IMG/VR virus record: IMGVR_UViG_3300043427_001528 | Location: 1-34,292 of that record | Reading direction: 5' to 3' (one strand) | DNA: 34,292 nucleotides | DNA from: a virus | In this document: positions 13,624-20,034 of the stretch, piece after piece | Numbering within the stretch: position 1 is the stretch's first letter | Layout of the letters: the number at the start of each line of letters is the position of its first letter | Position numbers and translations under genes: made by a program | Notes under the pieces: model-generated | Database searches by the model: none | Seen by the model: only the letters and a program-made list of their open reading frames with translations | Told to the model about the DNA's origin: nothing

Positions 13624-13973
13624 GCATCCTCCCGATCAATCTGCATCAGGTAATCGATGCGCCGGTCGCGCTCGATATCAGCCTGTTCGAGTCGGTATTC
13701 GTCTACGACGTCAACATCGTGAGATTCGGCCAGCGACTCGACAACGGCCCGCATTTGACGCTCAAAAATCTCCAGCAGACCGGCCGCATCGCCAGCGGCA
13801 GCGGCTAAAACCATTGCCTCGGCCGTCTTTGCGTCAATGCCGTCGAAAGTGATGTCGGTTACGTTGTCTAGCAGCGGCCTACGGCCGATGCTGAATGCTG
13901 GGTTGCGGCGCATCTCGCCGAGCCAGTTTTCTACGCGCTGGGAGATAAGACGGTCACGCAGTTGAGCGGTCAT
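13620..13973 (-). CDS. First gene of the leftward operon, unknown function
   Basis: 117 residues from the ATG at 13973, with AAGGA 6 bases upstream; a longer frame from 14033 would begin inside the promoter and is rejected. Helical and acidic (AMVLAAAAGDAAGLLEIFER, then VVDEYRLEQADIERDRRIDY). It lies about 25-30 bases after the predicted transcription start, where lambda has N and other antiterminator or takeover genes. I see no Arg-rich RNA-binding motif, so an antitermination role is unsupported. It is not a CI-type repressor: there is no HTH and no LexA-like domain. Confidence 0.68.
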   Translation of the reverse strand: MTAQLRDRLISQRVENWLGEMRRNPAFSIGRRPLLDNVTDITFDGIDAKTAEAMVLAAAAGDAAGLLEIFERQMRAVVESLAESHDVDVVDEYRLEQADIERDRRIDYLMQIDREDA

Positions 13974-14004
13974 TTCGTTTCCTTGTTTGCGTTGCGATGA
14001 CCGA

Positions 14005-14033
14005 ATAATGAGGCACGCCTTATGGGCTGTCAA
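14005..14033 (-). promoter_or_regulatory. Leftward early promoter
   Basis: On the minus strand TTGACA (14033-14028), a perfect sigma-70 -35 box, is followed by a 17-base spacer and CATTAT (14010-14005), four of six matches to the -10. Transcription would start near 13998 and reach the first gene at 13973. One operator half-site overlaps the -10 and another lies just upstream of the -35, so binding would block it. Confidence 0.75.
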
Positions 14034-14090
14034 TAGGCAAACCGAATTATTTCCGCGTGCGTTGCAAATTTACAACTGCCAATTCGGTGC

Positions 14091-14120
14091 TTGCATTTTT
14101 CCGGGTTGACGTGTGAATAT
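14091..14120 (+). promoter_or_regulatory. Weak candidate rightward promoter for cro
   Basis: TTGCAT (14091-14096) with an 18-base spacer leads to an extended -10-like TGTGAATAT (14112-14120) that runs into the fourth operator site. TTGACG at 14106-14111 is an alternative -35, but I see no good -10 for it. Placement by symmetry with the leftward promoter is reasonable, but the match is poor. Confidence 0.35.
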
Positions 14121-14147
14121 TCGGTTTCCCAAACGCAAGGAAACAAG

Positions 14148-14336
14148 ATGACACCCGATCAAGCGTTGCAGTATTTCGGCAGCAAGGCGGAAATCGCCCG
14201 CGTGCTGGAAGTGACTCCTCCTTCTGTTGCTGAGTGGTTCCAGGCCGGAGCGATCCCAGAGGGACGGCAGTATCAGCTCGAACTCGCTACGCAGGGAGAC
14301 CTCAAGGCAGACAAGCCGGCAAATCGAAAGGCGTGA
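14148..14336 (+). CDS. cro: Cro-like repressor
   Basis: 62 residues from the ATG at 14148 (AAGGA 7 bases upstream); a longer frame from 14091 starts inside the operators. The sequence MTPDQALQYFGSKAEIARVL then EVTPPSVAEWF is the P22-Cro/YdaS helix-turn-helix, with IPEGRQYQLELATQGDLKAD as the typical C-terminal strand and tail. As in lambdoid phages it would bind the operators in front of it and damp early transcription in both directions. Unlike a lambdoid phage, no CI gene lies opposite it. Confidence 0.85.
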   Translation: MTPDQALQYFGSKAEIARVLEVTPPSVAEWFQAGAIPEGRQYQLELATQGDLKADKPANRKA

Positions 14337-14337
14337 T

Positions 14338-14673
14338 ATGTGGCCCCCGCCTAAAGAGATAAAAGTCACATCTGGTCTAAAAATGAAGGACCTCAGGACC
14401 AGTTTTAAGCAGGAATTTGCAGATTCGGAAAAGGCTAGCAACCAAAAAACCGCAAAAACTAGCACGATGAAGGATGACGTATTAGCGGTGCTGGTTGAAG
14501 AAAGAAGATGGCTTAGTGCCAACGAAATTTGTGCAATTTTGCGCAGGAGTAAAACGCCGATTCGTGACTGTTTAAATGAGTTAATTGCCGACAAAATTGC
14601 ACGTTCAATGAAAATCAATCGATTGATGGTTTACGAGGCTACAAAATGGGCATTGCAAAAAGCAGACGACTAG
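14338..14673 (+). CDS. Winged-helix protein, early regulator or replication accessory
   Basis: 111 residues from the ATG at 14338 (GAAAGG 7 bases upstream), one base after the cro stop. The N-terminal 45 residues are basic and disordered. Residues about 46-111 form a winged helix: MKDDVLAVLVEERRWLSANE, ICAILRRSKTPIRDCLNELI, then a wing and KINRLMVYEATKW. This resembles the CII/replication-gene position in lambdoid phages, but the fold is more like an ArsR/MarR-type domain. It could regulate the rightward operon. Noticeably more A+T-rich than the following genes. Confidence 0.6.
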   Translation: MWPPPKEIKVTSGLKMKDLRTSFKQEFADSEKASNQKTAKTSTMKDDVLAVLVEERRWLSANEICAILRRSKTPIRDCLNELIADKIARSMKINRLMVYEATKWALQKADD

Positions 14674-14924
14674 ACCCTGATACAAGTCACGCCGCTGGCG
14701 ATTCAATGAAGCGTGCGGCAACTCGACAAGGGGCTTCAGTTCTTAACTGCCTGCGTGCAATTCGCAGCGCAGGTGCAGAGGAGATAGCCGAGTTGATCGG
14801 AATTGACGCTTACGCGGTTAGGAAGCGACTGCCTGAATTGCAGGACGCTGGACTGGCAGACACTACGGACGAAAAGCGAACTACTCGCTCTGGACGATCT
14901 GAGCGTATTTGGAGGGCAGTATGA
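14646..14924 (+). CDS. Winged-helix DNA-binding protein
   Basis: 92 residues. It opens with RRLDPDTSHAAGDSMKRAAT and contains GAEEIAELIGIDAYAVRKRL then PELQDAGLADTTDEKRTTRS. This is a common phage winged-helix type (DPxTS.AA..., EEIAxLxGxxxYxVxKRLxxLxxAGL, TRSGRxxRVW). It overlaps the previous gene by 28 bases and GAGG lies 8 bases before its ATG. The stop overlaps the helicase start. Likely binds DNA; target unknown. Confidence 0.75.
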   Translation: MGIAKSRRLDPDTSHAAGDSMKRAATRQGASVLNCLRAIRSAGAEEIAELIGIDAYAVRKRLPELQDAGLADTTDEKRTTRSGRSERIWRAV

Positions 14925-16300
14925 ACTACGCTGAATTTGTCTTTGAGAAACTGGCCGCTGCGGATCCGGTTGGCATTCAAGATGAGTTGCATCTTGCAGA
15001 TGGGCTGTTCCCGCATCAGGTTGATTTGGTGCGCTGGGCATTGAAGCGTGGCCGGGCCGCTATTTTTGCCGACACCGGCCTCGGCAAAACTCGAATGCAA
15101 CTTGCATGGGCCGATGCCGTTCATCGCAAAACCGGCCGCTCTGTGTTGATCTTGGCTCCGCTTGCTGTTTCAGCGCAAACCGCCGCAGAAGGAGAGGGAA
15201 TTGGCATTCAAGTTACTCATTTGCGCAGCGACTGGGAATTGACGCCAGGAATCAACATCACGAATTACGAGCGGATGCACAAGATTAATCCGGCGTGGTT
15301 CGGTGGCGTTGTTCTCGATGAATCGTCAATCATCAAGCATCACGACGCTAAGACATTTTCAATTCTGACCGAGGCATTTCGTAACACGCCTTATAAGCTC
15401 TGCGCTACCGCAACGCCAGCGCCGAACGATTGGACGGAACTCGGAACGCACGCGGAGTTTCTAGGCATCCGCCAGCGGCAGGAAATGCTCGCGGAGTTTT
15501 TCACCCACGACGGTGGCGACACTCAAACATGGCGACTGAAAGGCCACGCGCGGAAGATTTTCTGGCAGTGGGTTGTGTCTTGGGGCGCGTTGATCCGTCG
15601 CCCGTCAGACCTTGGGCACGATGACACCGCATACAAACTGCCGCCGCTTCACTTGCACGAACATCACGTAAGCGTTGAAATGCCAACAAATGGCATGCTT
15701 TTCGCACTGGAGGCGCAGACGTTGAGCGAGCGCCGGGATGCGCGCCGTGCATCACTGGCTGACCGCGTGGCTGAGTGTGCGGCAATCGTCAACGCAGACA
15801 ACGAGCCGTGGATTGTCTGGTGCGACCTGAACGCCGAGGGGGATGCATTGCGTCATGCGATTCCTGGTGCTGTGGAAATTCGCGGCAGCGACACGCCAGA
15901 AGACAAGGAGCGGCGGTTGATTGACTTCGCGCAGGGCCGCATTCGGGTGCTGATTACCAAGCCGTCGATTGCAGGATTTGGGCTGAATTGGCAGCACTGC
16001 AACAGGATGGCGTTTGTTGGCGTTACCGATTCATTTGAGAGCTATTACCAAGCAGTCCGCCGCTGCTGGCGATTTGGCCAAAAGCGCGAGGTGCATGTTC
16101 ACATTTTCGCTAGCGATGCTGAGGGCGCGATTGTTGCGAACCTGAAGAGAAAAGAACGCGATGCAATGGCAATGGCCGAAAGCCTTAGCGCAGAAACTAG
16201 AGATGCTGTTTTTTCCGAAGTTTGCGGCGCAAGCCGTGAATCCAACGAGTACGCGCCGGGTCGCAAGATTCAGGTGCCATCATTCTTGAGGGTCGCATGA
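14921..16300 (+). CDS. SNF2/DEAD-type helicase
   Basis: 459 residues from the ATG at 14921 (GGAGG 5 bases upstream, overlapping the previous stop). Motifs: Q-like LFPHQVDLVRWAL, Walker A DTGLGKT (51-57), VVLDESS as the DExx box (133-136), ATATPAPND as motif III (162-170), and SIAGFGLNWQHCNRMAF with QAVRRCWRFGQKREVHVHIF as motifs V-VI. This is a superfamily 2 ATPase of the SNF2-like group common in phages of Proteobacteria, probably unwinding or translocating on DNA in replication or recombination. It overlaps the methyltransferase gene by four bases (ATGA), so the two may act together. Confidence 0.88.
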   Translation: MNYAEFVFEKLAAADPVGIQDELHLADGLFPHQVDLVRWALKRGRAAIFADTGLGKTRMQLAWADAVHRKTGRSVLILAPLAVSAQTAAEGEGIGIQVTHLRSDWELTPGINITNYERMHKINPAWFGGVVLDESSIIKHHDAKTFSILTEAFRNTPYKLCATATPAPNDWTELGTHAEFLGIRQRQEMLAEFFTHDGGDTQTWRLKGHARKIFWQWVVSWGALIRRPSDLGHDDTAYKLPPLHLHEHHVSVEMPTNGMLFALEAQTLSERRDARRASLADRVAECAAIVNADNEPWIVWCDLNAEGDALRHAIPGAVEIRGSDTPEDKERRLIDFAQGRIRVLITKPSIAGFGLNWQHCNRMAFVGVTDSFESYYQAVRRCWRFGQKREVHVHIFASDAEGAIVANLKRKERDAMAMAESLSAETRDAVFSEVCGASRESNEYAPGRKIQVPSFLRVA

Positions 16301-17181
16301 ACGTCCTAGATCAAACCATCACGCCTGACTACGCCATTTATCACGGGGACTGCATTGAGGTGATGCGCGGACTGCCTTCGCAAAGCGTAGGCTATTCGAT
16401 TTTTTCGCCTCCGTTCGCATCGCTTTACACCTACAGCAACAGCCCGCGCGATCTTGGCAACTGCCGTAGCGATGCGGACTTTTTCTCCCATTTTGACTTC
16501 GTTGTGGCAGAACTGCGCCGCGTGATGATGCCGGGGCGCGATGTTTCTTTCCATTGCATGTTGCTTCCAGCAAGCAAAGAGCGCGATGGTTTCATCGGCC
16601 TCAAGGATTTTCGCGGAGAGTTGATCCGTGCGTTTCGCAAGCATGGATTCATCCATCATTCGGAAGCTGTGATCTGGAAAGACCCGGTTACAGCGATGCA
16701 GCGCACTAAGGCGCTAGGGTTATTGCACAAGAGCGTGCGAGAAAACTCTGCCATGTGTCGGCAGGGTATCCCTGACTATCTGGTGACGATGCGCACTCCT
16801 GGGGATCAAATGGAACGCGTTACGCATGACGCGAAGGATTACCCAGTAGACTTGTGGCAGAAGGTTGCGTCGCCCGTTTGGATGGATATCAACCCGTCAG
16901 ATACGCTCCAATATGCCAGCGCACGCGATCACGACGACGAGCGCCATATTTGCCCGTTGCAGCTTGAAGTGATCCGCCGTGGCGTGATGCTGTGGAGCAA
17001 TCCAGGAGATGTCGTGCTGTCTCCGTTTGCCGGTATTGGCAGCGAGGGCCATGTTGCTTTGCAGATGGGGCGCAAGTTTATCGGCGCGGAATTGAAGACC
17101 AGCTACTATCAGCAAGCAGTGCGCAACCTCGCCGCAGCGAAGGCGCAGACTGCGAGCCTTTTTGACGAGGCTGCCGCGTGA
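16297..17181 (+). CDS. DNA N4-cytosine/N6-adenine methyltransferase
   Basis: 294 residues. Motif IV SPPF (37-40) comes first and the AdoMet site LSPFAGIGSEGHVALQMGRK last, the beta-type order. SPP(F/Y/W) usually indicates N4-cytosine methylation, though adenine enzymes of this class exist. No restriction enzyme accompanies it. It is therefore probably an orphan enzyme that protects phage DNA from host restriction or marks it for the helicase encoded just upstream. ATGA overlap with the helicase and GTGA overlap with the next gene. Confidence 0.85.
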   Translation: MNVLDQTITPDYAIYHGDCIEVMRGLPSQSVGYSIFSPPFASLYTYSNSPRDLGNCRSDADFFSHFDFVVAELRRVMMPGRDVSFHCMLLPASKERDGFIGLKDFRGELIRAFRKHGFIHHSEAVIWKDPVTAMQRTKALGLLHKSVRENSAMCRQGIPDYLVTMRTPGDQMERVTHDAKDYPVDLWQKVASPVWMDINPSDTLQYASARDHDDERHICPLQLEVIRRGVMLWSNPGDVVLSPFAGIGSEGHVALQMGRKFIGAELKTSYYQQAVRNLAAAKAQTASLFDEAAA

Positions 17182-17942
17182 ACTTCTACCCATTCCACAT
17201 AGGAGATTACACAAGCGCTACCGCGCACCTTTCAATGATCGAGGACTCTGCCTATCGGAGACTGTTGGATATTTACTACACGCGGGAAAGCCCTATACCG
17301 GCAGACATGAAACAGGCTTGCCGATTGGTCAGGGCTCAAACGAAAGAGGAGCGCTCTGCGGTTGAAAGCGTGCTAACCGAATTCTTCACGCTTACCGATG
17401 AAGGGTGGCGGCACGCTCGCTGCGATGCTGAAATCGCAGTGCATAACGATAAGCGCGCGAAGGCTTCGCGCAGTGCTGCCGGACGATGGGCAGCATTGCA
17501 AACGGCAAAGCAATTGCAGAGCGAACCTGATGCAAACGCAATGCGAACGCATAGCGAACGCAGTGCCGACGCAATGCGAAGGCAATGCTACCAAGACCAA
17601 GACCAAGACCAAGACCAAGACCAAGACCAAGAAAAAGCGCGCATAGGAGCGGCCGGTGAAATTTCGCGCGCGCTACGGGAAAAGGGGATACAATCGAACC
17701 CCATGGAGCCGCGATTACTCGCTTTGGCAAAGGGCGGAATTACGCCCGCTTTAGCCGCTGCCGCAGCCGAGGAAGCGAAGCGGGTTAAGGGTCCGGGTGC
17801 ACGCATCCCACCAGCCTACGTTTACGCCGTTCTAGACCGCTGGCTAGCCGAACCTGAGAGCAGGCCGCAATCGGCCTATGACCCTGCCGCCGAGGCTGAA
17901 AAAGCGCTGCGGATGATGGAGGAACGCGATGCAAAAGCATGA
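17178..17942 (+). CDS. DUF1376 (YdaU-like) replication protein with embedded iterons
   Basis: 254 residues from a GTG at 17178 overlapping the methyltransferase stop. The N-terminal domain (FYPFHIGDYTSATAHLSMIE, DSAYRRLLDIYY, then FFTLTDEGWRHARCDAEI) is DUF1376, found in phage proteins at the place of replication initiators. Residues about 115-152 form a low-complexity linker that ends in six Asp-Gln-type pairs. The DNA of this linker carries five tandem 11-bp repeats and a 6-bp microsatellite. The C-terminal half is a helical domain (GGITPALAAAAAEEAKRVKG). This N-domain / repeat linker / C-domain plan matches lambda O, whose gene contains the origin. An initiator role is inferred. Confidence 0.75.
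   Translation: MNFYPFHIGDYTSATAHLSMIEDSAYRRLLDIYYTRESPIPADMKQACRLVRAQTKEERSAVESVLTEFFTLTDEGWRHARCDAEIAVHNDKRAKASRSAAGRWAALQTAKQLQSEPDANAMRTHSERSADAMRRQCYQDQDQDQDQDQDQEKARIGAAGEISRALREKGIQSNPMEPRLLALAKGGITPALAAAAAEEAKRVKGPGARIPPAYVYAVLDRWLAEPESRPQSAYDPAAEAEKALRMMEERDAKA
17536..17590. repeat. Five tandem 11-bp iterons, candidate replication origin
   Basis: Units start at 17536, 17547, 17558, 17569 and 17580. They read ACGCAATGCGA, ACGCATAGCGA, ACGCAGTGCCG, ACGCAATGCGA and AGGCAATGCTA; units 1 and 4 are identical. Eleven bases are about one helix turn, so a bound protein would sit on one face. An 11-bp period cannot arise from codon repetition. They lie in the linker of the replication-protein gene and are followed by an A-rich purine/pyrimidine-skewed tract, as in lambda ori. 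Confidence 0.7.
17592..17630 (+). repeat. CAAGAC microsatellite (Gln-Asp repeat)
   Basis: Six full CAAGAC units and a partial one follow the iterons directly and code for alternating Gln and Asp. The top strand is almost free of T and G-poor, giving a strong strand skew. Copy-number changes keep the frame. It may serve as flexible protein linker and as part of the unwinding region at once. Confidence 0.9.
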
Positions 17943-18495
17943 GCTATCTGAACTTTCGCAACGACTCGCGCAGCTTGCTGATGCGCTAGGTGGCAAGGCC
18001 CCGTCCGCCGCAGGTTTGCTCGTTTGGGGTGATGCGCTGGCCGAATGCGAGCGGATCGACGTTGTTGCCGTGCTAACGGATTGGCCTAAAAGCCACGCAA
18101 AGATGCCACTTCCTGCCGAAGTGCTGAAGCTTGCGAGGGAGTCTGCAACCGGGCGCAGGGAGCGCGCAGCATCTGCGGAACAGACGGCCGAACGTGACGC
18201 GGCAAAGGCGCTGCAAAAACCGGGGCACTGGAAACCCGAAGCGGGCGGAATGACTCCGGCATATGCCGAGTTTAAGCGCTCGCTAGATGAGCTTAAGCGC
18301 AGGACGAAACCGACCCCAAAGGCATGGGCATATCGTCTAAAAGACATTGAGGAAGTTGGGGTAAACCTGCCTCCAGTTGCGAAAGAAAACTGGCGGGCAG
18401 CGTTGAAGGAAAATTTGCGCATTAGCCCGGAAACCGAAGACCAGATCGAGGCCCGCTTAGAGCGTGAGGCAATCCAGGCTGAGGCGAGTGCGTGA
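17929..18495 (+). CDS. Replication accessory protein, helicase-loader position
   Basis: 188 residues. ATG at 17929 lies inside the end of the previous gene (14-base overlap, GAGG upstream). It begins MQKHELSELSQRLAQLADAL. A middle segment, VLTDWPKSHAKMPLPAEVLK, resembles patterns in phage replication loaders and zinc-free P-like proteins. The C-terminal half is charged and helical. It follows the putative initiator as P follows O in lambda, so I infer helicase loading. No Walker motif is present, so it is not a DnaC-type ATPase. Confidence 0.5.
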   Translation: MQKHELSELSQRLAQLADALGGKAPSAAGLLVWGDALAECERIDVVAVLTDWPKSHAKMPLPAEVLKLARESATGRRERAASAEQTAERDAAKALQKPGHWKPEAGGMTPAYAEFKRSLDELKRRTKPTPKAWAYRLKDIEEVGVNLPPVAKENWRAALKENLRISPETEDQIEARLEREAIQAEASA

Positions 18496-18677
18496 CATGC
18501 CCGGCTTGTGTGAAGCAATCCGGCTTGTACTTGCTGACCTGTGCCGTTTGTGTGCGTCGCTTGCTGATGAGCGCACCAAAAACGGCACGGGAGTCCATGA
18601 AGGCGCACATTGCTCGGACGCATCCCGATATTATTGCTGCGGCACGGAAACTGAATGAGACGAGCGGCAAGGGTTGA
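18492..18677 (+). CDS. Small zinc-ribbon-like protein
   Basis: 61 residues from a GTG at 18492 overlapping the previous stop. Two CxxC pairs (MTCPACVKQSG, then LTCAVCVRRLL) 14 residues apart suit a zinc knuckle. The tail ESMKAHIARTHPDIIAAARK adds an H....H pattern, so it could be a treble-clef or C2H2-like finger. Probably nucleic-acid or protein binding. It overlaps the next gene by 23 bases. Confidence 0.6.
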   Translation: MTCPACVKQSGLYLLTCAVCVRRLLMSAPKTARESMKAHIARTHPDIIAAARKLNETSGKG

Positions 18678-18942
18678 CGATAATCATGCCGAGATCGTGG
18701 CCGCGCTGCGCAAGTGCGGCTGTACGGTTCAATCGCTTGCCGCCGTTGGTAAAGGTGTGCCGGATTTGCTAGTGGGGCGGGCAGGCGTGAATTACCTGCT
18801 AGAAGTGAAAGACGGCAACAAGCCACGCAGCGCGCGCGATCTGACGCCGGATGAACTGCGCTGGCTGCATGGGTGGCGAGGCTCCGCCGTTGTGGTGGAG
18901 ACCGTAGACGAGGCATTGAGGGCGACAGGAGTGACGGCATGA
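18655..18942 (+). CDS. VRR-NUC-like nuclease/Holliday junction resolvase
   Basis: 95 residues. GKGVPDLLVGRAGVNYLLEV followed by KDG gives the PD-(D/E)xK arrangement G.PD....(10-12)...LEVK, and SAVVVETVDEAL is the closing strand. Small stand-alone VRR-NUC proteins occur in phages where lambda has rap or rusA, and cut branched DNA before packaging. It sits between replication and terminase genes, which fits. Full length for the small form. Confidence 0.8.
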   Translation: MRRAARVDDNHAEIVAALRKCGCTVQSLAAVGKGVPDLLVGRAGVNYLLEVKDGNKPRSARDLTPDELRWLHGWRGSAVVVETVDEALRATGVTA

Positions 18943-19274
18943 CCGAAACGCGGACACACGAAGGCGCGAGCCTGATGCTGAGTCGGCCCGAGATAGACGG
19001 ATTGCCGCCGGAAGCGAACCTAATCGAGATAACGCGGGTTTACACGAAGCCCGAACGGCGAAAGATGGGGGACGCACGCTGGCTGCTTTGCGAGGTTTGC
19101 GTAAACGCGGATGAAACGCAGACGTTCCTGATGCTCAGTCCGAAACCGTTCGACGATGAGCCGATGGACGCAGACGCGCTTGAGGGTTTCTATCGCCGCT
19201 TTGGGTTCAAAGTCATGCAGCGGGAAGCCGATGACGGAACCCCGCACGTCCTCATGGTCAGGCGGCCGAGATGA
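18939..19274 (+). CDS. GNAT-family acetyltransferase
   Basis: 111 residues from the ATG at 18939 (ATGA overlap). ANLIEITRVYTKPERRKMGD then ARWLLCEVC matches GNAT motif A (V.P..R..G.A..L), although the R/Q-x-x-G-x-G/A loop is reduced to RKMGDA. YRRFGFKVMQRE is the classic motif B (FY...GF). It would transfer an acetyl group from acetyl-CoA to an amine; the target is unknown. Such genes are common in Burkholderiales phages. It could modify host proteins or DNA precursors. Confidence 0.75.
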   Translation: MTETRTHEGASLMLSRPEIDGLPPEANLIEITRVYTKPERRKMGDARWLLCEVCVNADETQTFLMLSPKPFDDEPMDADALEGFYRRFGFKVMQREADDGTPHVLMVRRPR

Positions 19275-19489
19275 AGCACGCTGACGCATTGCTTGAACAG
19301 GAACGCGCCGCAGACGCCGTGATTGCCCGCGCGGGGCTGAAGTTCTCGGCAACGGATGAGCAACTATCCGAGAGAATGATGCGGTGCGGGATGGAGGCGC
19401 GGGTGTTCTGCCCGGATGACGAGGACGAATTGCGCCGACTGGCGCGCGTTACTCTCAAGATTGACTTTGCGAAAGGTTTGATGGAATGA
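19271..19489 (+). CDS. Small protein of unknown function
   Basis: 72 residues. ATG overlaps the GNAT stop (ATGA). It begins MKHADALLEQERAADAVIAR and has MRCGMEARVFCPDDEDELRR in the middle. Acidic and helical, with two Cys not in a CxxC pair. The overlap on both sides argues it is translated. Not recognised. Confidence 0.62.
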   Translation: MKHADALLEQERAADAVIARAGLKFSATDEQLSERMMRCGMEARVFCPDDEDELRRLARVTLKIDFAKGLME

Positions 19490-19566
19490 CCGCAACGCCA
19501 AAGCGCAACGAGTTAAATTGGCATGTAATGCACGGGGCAAAAATCGAAGGAAATTGCCATGAGTGA
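19486..19566 (+). CDS. Possible 26-aa small ORF before the small terminase
   Basis: ATG at 19486 overlaps the previous stop (ATGA); stop TGA at 19564-19566 overlaps the start of the small-terminase gene by 8 bases. It begins MTATPKRNELNWHVMHGAKI. It carries the GAAGGA ribosome site of the next gene, so its translation may serve to couple that gene. Coding status uncertain. Confidence 0.4.
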   Translation: MTATPKRNELNWHVMHGAKIEGNCHE

Positions 19567-19891
19567 AAACACAGAGGAAAGTGTTACAAAAACGCAACAG
19601 AAACGAATTGGCGAGGGTTTGCCCGGGCCTGGTCGGATTAAGGGCGTGCCGAACAAAAGCACAGTGGCCGCGCGAGAGTCAATTGCACGGTTCGTCGACG
19701 GCAACGTGGAACGGCTGCAAGGCTGGCTAGACGAGATTGCAGAAGACCCAAAGCACGGGCCGCTGGTGGCGTTTAAGTGCGTGCAAGAAATCCTCGAATA
19801 CCACGTTCCAAAGCTGGCGCGTACTGAGCACACAGGCAAAGACGGGGGCGCGATTATTGTGCAAGCGGCATCCGGGGATGATGCGTTATGA
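19559..19891 (+). CDS. terS: Terminase small subunit (putative)
   Basis: 110 residues with GAAGGA about 8 bases before the ATG. A basic DNA-binding start (GPGRIKGVPNKSTVAARESI) is followed by ERLQGWLDEIAEDPKHGPLV and LEYHVPKLART. This is the pattern (GR.KG..NK.T ... WL..IA ... P..A......LEYH.PKLAR) of the protein that precedes TerL in many podoviruses. It would recognise the packaging site and form a ring on DNA. Assignment rests on this motif and on position two genes before TerL. Confidence 0.78.
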   Translation: MSENTEESVTKTQQKRIGEGLPGPGRIKGVPNKSTVAARESIARFVDGNVERLQGWLDEIAEDPKHGPLVAFKCVQEILEYHVPKLARTEHTGKDGGAIIVQAASGDDAL

Positions 19892-20034
19892 GGATCACGC
19901 TTGAGTTTGGATTGAATGTTGCTACGCCGCACGCTTGTTTTATCAAACACTATGACAATCTCATGGGTGTAAACGTGCGCGGATTTGCAGTCTGTGTTCG
20001 CGTTGCGTTGCTGCATATTGTGTGGCGAGTATGA
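19888..20034 (+). CDS. 48-aa small protein between terminase genes
   Basis: ATG at 19888 overlaps the small-terminase stop (ATGA) and TGA at 20032-20034 overlaps the TerL ATG (ATGA). The two overlaps fix both ends and make translation likely. It begins MRITLEFGLNVATPHACFIK and ends VCVRVALLHIVWRV, a hydrophobic, basic end that might associate with membrane. It has three Cys. Function unknown; coupling of TerS to TerL synthesis is one possible role. Confidence 0.62.
   Translation: MRITLEFGLNVATPHACFIKHYDNLMGVNVRGFAVCVRVALLHIVWRV

Larger units (their letters stand above)
14000..14125. promoter_or_regulatory. Operator array: four ACCGAAT half-sites in the divergent control region
   Basis: ACCGAAT occurs on the plus strand at 14000-14006 and 14041-14047, and as ATTCGGT at 14082-14088 and 14119-14125. 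Centre-to-centre spacing is 41, 41 and 37 bp, near four helix turns. The array is mirror-symmetric about its middle. The outer left site overlaps the leftward -10, and the outer right site lies just before cro. Each site extends into A/T bases (GAATAAT, GAATTATT, GAATATTC). Probable binding sites for the Cro-like protein or a partner repressor. Confidence 0.75.

Noticed and set aside
13620-13973. CI-like repressor or N-like antiterminator as the first leftward gene
   Set aside because: No helix-turn-helix, no LexA-type catalytic Ser/Lys region and no arginine-rich RNA-binding start could be seen.
14070-14618. 182-codon minus-strand ORF across cro and the winged-helix gene
   Set aside because: It would run antisense through two well-supported genes with strong ribosome sites and into the operators; composition is not convincing.
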